Source: Ophiothrix spiculata
Lineage: Eukaryota > Echinodermata > Ophiuroidea > Amphilepidida > Ophiotrichidae
Strand: one strand, 5' to 3'
Assembly (NCBI GenBank): GCA_000969725.1
Contig: JXSR01S029375.1
DNA: 20,190 bases
The stretch's first letter is position 1; every line of letters starts with the position of its first letter. The notes under the pieces are model-generated. The model did no database searches. It had not been told where the DNA came from and saw only the letters and a list, made by a program, of their open reading frames with translations. This document shows positions 17,261-20,190 of the stretch, piece by piece. Position numbers and translations under genes: made by a program.

Positions 17261-18100
17261 CTGTTTGAAAATAAAAAGGAATCAACAAAAATTACATGTT
17301 AGGATTATACATGTATAAACTCAAGAAAATATTCCAACAATATCATTATGATCAATAGGGATATAGTTTACATTTATACACTCCATGTGTCCCCTCCCAA
17401 AGCAAATCCTAGAGTAAGATTTCACGGTACTCGATTGACCTAGATTGTAAATTTACAATGGGAAAAACTTCTACTTATGTACAAATTTTGCTTATTAATA
17501 AATGGAACATATAAAATCGCTGCTGAAACAGAATTTTGAAATGTGTCAATGATCAGCTAATTCAGTTGCAAATTAAATGAAAGGCCAATTTGTCCACAGA
17601 TTTAACTCAGTTCAAATTATTATTAAAAATAAACTTGTTTCCAAAAATAATGAATTAAATTATTATTGCATCTTTTATTATGTTTTTATTGTATAAATTC
17701 CATCCTAAATGTAGCAAATGTATCAGTCAAGTTTGGAATTTTTCCCTCTCACCTGAAATTGTAACTAAAATGTGTTGATTGCATTTACGTATAGAAAAAA
17801 GGGGTAATTAATTAATTTAGGACTTTCATGGTGCATGTTGTTCAATTCCCTCTTTTAAAGCCCTTGGTAAATTTAAAGTACCGTAGTGCATCAATTTATA
17901 GAATTTGTTATATCTCGCTTATTATTAGCTTCACAGTAATAATGCATGTTGTAAATATTTGTTAACCTGTTAACATTGTGTAACTATGGGAAGTGATCAA
18001 TGTCTATTAAAATCCAGATAGAAATTGATGCACTTTGAGTATGCCATTAAGCTAATTACACTCTATATAATCTTGGGACTTTGGAGTGTACGATACATAC
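17261..18100. other. Intron upstream of the first sure exon, nothing recognised
   Basis: It is AT-rich with no ankyrin motif and no recognised repeat. Confidence 0.5.
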
Positions 18101-18212
18101 ATCAAATGGCAGCTTCAACTCATCACCCTTACCTAACGAGTCATCAAAGGGGCAATCTACAAGGAGTGCAGATTCAGATGCATGCGCATCTCTGAGATCC
18201 GGATCTCCGCTA
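18101..18212 (-). CDS. Possible additional 5' exon of the channel gene
   Basis: A 112-bp segment follows CATGTAAGCAG and ends at TTTGAT before GTATGT. It encodes SGDPDLRDAHASESALLVDC then PFDDSLGKGDELKLPFD. It ends in phase 0, as the 17090-17260 exon requires, and has no stop. It contains no ankyrin signature and would have to be an acidic N-terminal linker. Its RDAHASE portion overlaps the outer arm of an inverted repeat (about 18168-18188), which argues for a chance open frame or an exonised repeat. Splice sites and phase are the only support. Confidence 0.3.
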
Positions 18213-18300
18213 CTGCTTACATGTACGCATATGCACAGAGAACTGTACAACACATCAAGATCTGATGTCCGTTTAGCTACAGTTTACAGCAAAGTGGCTT

Positions 18301-18452
18301 ATGGTGCATTTAGACTCCAGCGATTTCGTCACAGCAACATCACTCGATATACCCAGTCTTGAAAATTTAAAGCGCACTCCTCGTAGCACGTGTCAAGACT
18401 GTGTATTGAGCGATGTTGCAGCGGTGAAATCGCTGGACTCTGAATGCACCAT
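18301..18452. repeat. Foldback (MITE-like) element with ~57-base arms
   Basis: The left arm ATGGTGCATTTAGACTCCAG continues to about 18357 and pairs with the right arm from about 18398, ending GGACTCTGAATGCACCAT at 18452. A second, outer pair (ATTCAGATGCATGCGCATCT near 18169 and AGATGCGCATATGCATCTGA near 18459) suggests that a longer inverted repeat was split by about 100 bases on the left. Shared blocks (TTCAGAGTC, CAGTCTTG) link it to 16213-16353. Confidence 0.75.
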
Positions 18453-18478
18453 TACGGAGATGCGCATATGCATCTGAA

Positions 18479-19854
18479 TATGTACTCCCATTTATATTGA
18501 CCAAATAATTCAACACCATATCCAGGTCCAATCTTTTTGAGGTATAAAAATGTTAAGAATTGTAAAATGTTCATTTACAAATTGATTTTGGAACACATTT
18601 ATGATACAAATATTAAATGACCATGTGGGATCTTTTGGAATCTAGATTGGTATAGGAACATTTGGTACTCAATGCTCTCCACTCCAACAAGAGGACCTAT
18701 TGATTCCACAAATATCTTGAAATAAGTTCGTTCAATATTAGTTTTGTACCATTTCATACATGTTCATTTATGTTAAAATTTCAATTTGAAAAAAGGCTTA
18801 CAGATATATCAGGAGGCATGTTATAACCTAGCAAAAGATGATTAAATAAAATGAAAATATCAACCATCATTACCCATTAATTCTCTCACTAGTGGGATAA
18901 AATGTTTTGTGCTTTTTAGCAAATAGTGAAACTATTTTTGATCATGTCATCTAATTCTAACTAATCAATGAACAATAATGTATCAATTAACGATATTAAC
19001 ACTAACAATTTTGATGAAAAAGTTAATTAAGGGACTTGATTGTGATGAGTTCAAGATGCCTGCAATTGATGTTTGCAAATGGGTTTAATTTGATAGCTGA
19101 GGAATTGGTTATTAGTAGCAGACTGGTAAAGTGACAGTTTTTTAATGGATATGGGATTCAAAGCAGTAGCAGAGTGCTTAATGTGTATTTTTTTATCTTA
19201 ATGTTGGGGACTAAATACTATGGTTAGGTTTTAACAAAAATTTCAATATTCTAGAAATTGCAGGTATATAGTTTACACTAAGCTAAGGAAATGGTATGGG
19301 GTTGATATTGGAGTCATTATTAAAGTTTAAGAAATGTACAATTTTTTCAGTCTGTATGCGCATGCCACTTCATGCATCATTCATTTGTTAGCATTCAGAA
19401 ATATACATGCATTCATTCTTTACATTTCTTGCATAACGTATGCAAATTACACCATGGTGCATCAACAATATCGGTGATCAAATTATAACTAAACCACGAA
19501 ACCAATTCCTCTGAATTAAATCAAATTTTCACTTTGAACAAACAAACAAAAAACTTAAAATAATAAAAAAGAATGGATTTGCCATTATTGAATTTTAGAC
19601 CTTTTAACAGACAAATCATATACTAATTCCTAATCACTGTAACATCAGTCACAGACACAGTCTCTGTGGCACTCAGCTAAGAAAACTGGTCAAATTTATC
19701 TTATTATTTTTTCAAGGCAGGTCTAATTTGTTTGAATCCTAACACTTAAAGCATCCTGATGTACATGAAACAAGCCAACAGAGATTGAAGTTATTATTGC
19801 TGGACCACTGATGCAAAAATTCTGGCCATCTCCAGGGATAGCGATACAAGGGTT
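18479..19854. other. AT-rich 5' flank or intron, nothing recognised
   Basis: No ankyrin motif, exon with consistent phase, SINE or clear repeat is seen. The missing N-terminal exons were looked for here and not found. Confidence 0.5.
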
Positions 19855-19858
19855 CCAG

Positions 19859-20022
19859 GGGCCGATTTCACTAACATTTAGCGATGGTCGCTAACCCTGT
19901 TTTGATCGCTAAACTCATGATCGCCGAATTGTCAAAAATGCCCACTATTTAGCGATCATTTTTGGAGTTAGCGATCAAAACAGGGTTAGCGACCATCGCT
20001 AAATGTTAGTGAAATCGAGCCC
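19859..20022. repeat. Near-perfect foldback element, ~55-base arms
   Basis: The left arm GATTTCACTAACATTTAGCG, then ATGGTCGCTAACCCTGTTTT, is repeated almost exactly in reverse at the right (AAAACAGGGTTAGCGACCAT, then CGCTAAATGTTAGTGAAATC). A ~50-base centre carries a further inner pair, ATGATCGC and GCGATCAT. The high arm identity suggests a recent non-autonomous DNA element. No clear target-site duplication is seen. Confidence 0.85.
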
Positions 20023-20190
20023 AGGTGTCCAAAAACCACATTTTTGGCAATCAGACCCCTAAAATATGGATTTGTGTGTACCCAAAGGTCCAAAATTTGC
20101 CCAAAATTGACTTTTTTGTTTGGAAATCCTATTATTTTGACTTTTTCTTGTGTAGCAATGTGGTGATTGGACCCCAAGATTTCGGAGCTC

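Overview
This is about 20 kb of AT-rich eukaryotic DNA with short exons, long introns and many short interspersed and foldback repeats. No operon, ribosome-binding site, CRISPR array or bacterial gene is visible. The tRNA-derived SINEs with ATT-rich tails, the foldback elements and the gene family point to a metazoan, most likely a marine invertebrate such as an echinoderm, hemichordate or cephalochordate. The species cannot be named from the sequence.

One gene explains the window: a TRPA1-type cation channel on the minus strand, with its N-terminal side at high coordinates. Twelve exons between 17260 and 4134 can be joined with consensus splice sites and matching phase at all eleven junctions. 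They give 1794 coding bases, or 598 codons, without a stop. They encode about 14 ankyrin repeats (17260 to 6506), then the linker that follows the ankyrin domain in TRPA1 (5726 to 4134). A thirteenth exon at 18101-18212 is possible but weak. The start codon probably lies beyond 18212 or outside the window. The membrane segments and pore were not found in 1-4133 and probably lie beyond position 1.

The most unusual feature is a repeated pattern of partial exon duplication. At three different exons (15916-16125, 7629-7887 and 5605-5726), the 3' part of the exon plus its 5' splice site is tandemly repeated downstream in the following intron. The acceptor side is not copied. The copies range from almost intact (7462-7605) to badly decayed (15140-15900 and 4640-5600). 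A SINE with a 9-bp target-site duplication sits inside one of the decayed copies.

The rest is intron or flank. It contains three tRNA-derived SINE insertions plus one nested SINE, at least five foldback or MITE-like inverted repeats, a TIR-bounded element of about 550 bp that splits a 50-bp tandem repeat, a two-unit repeat dense in AGGTCA half-sites (2467-2790), and a TTAGG-like degenerate tract. No complete second gene is supported.
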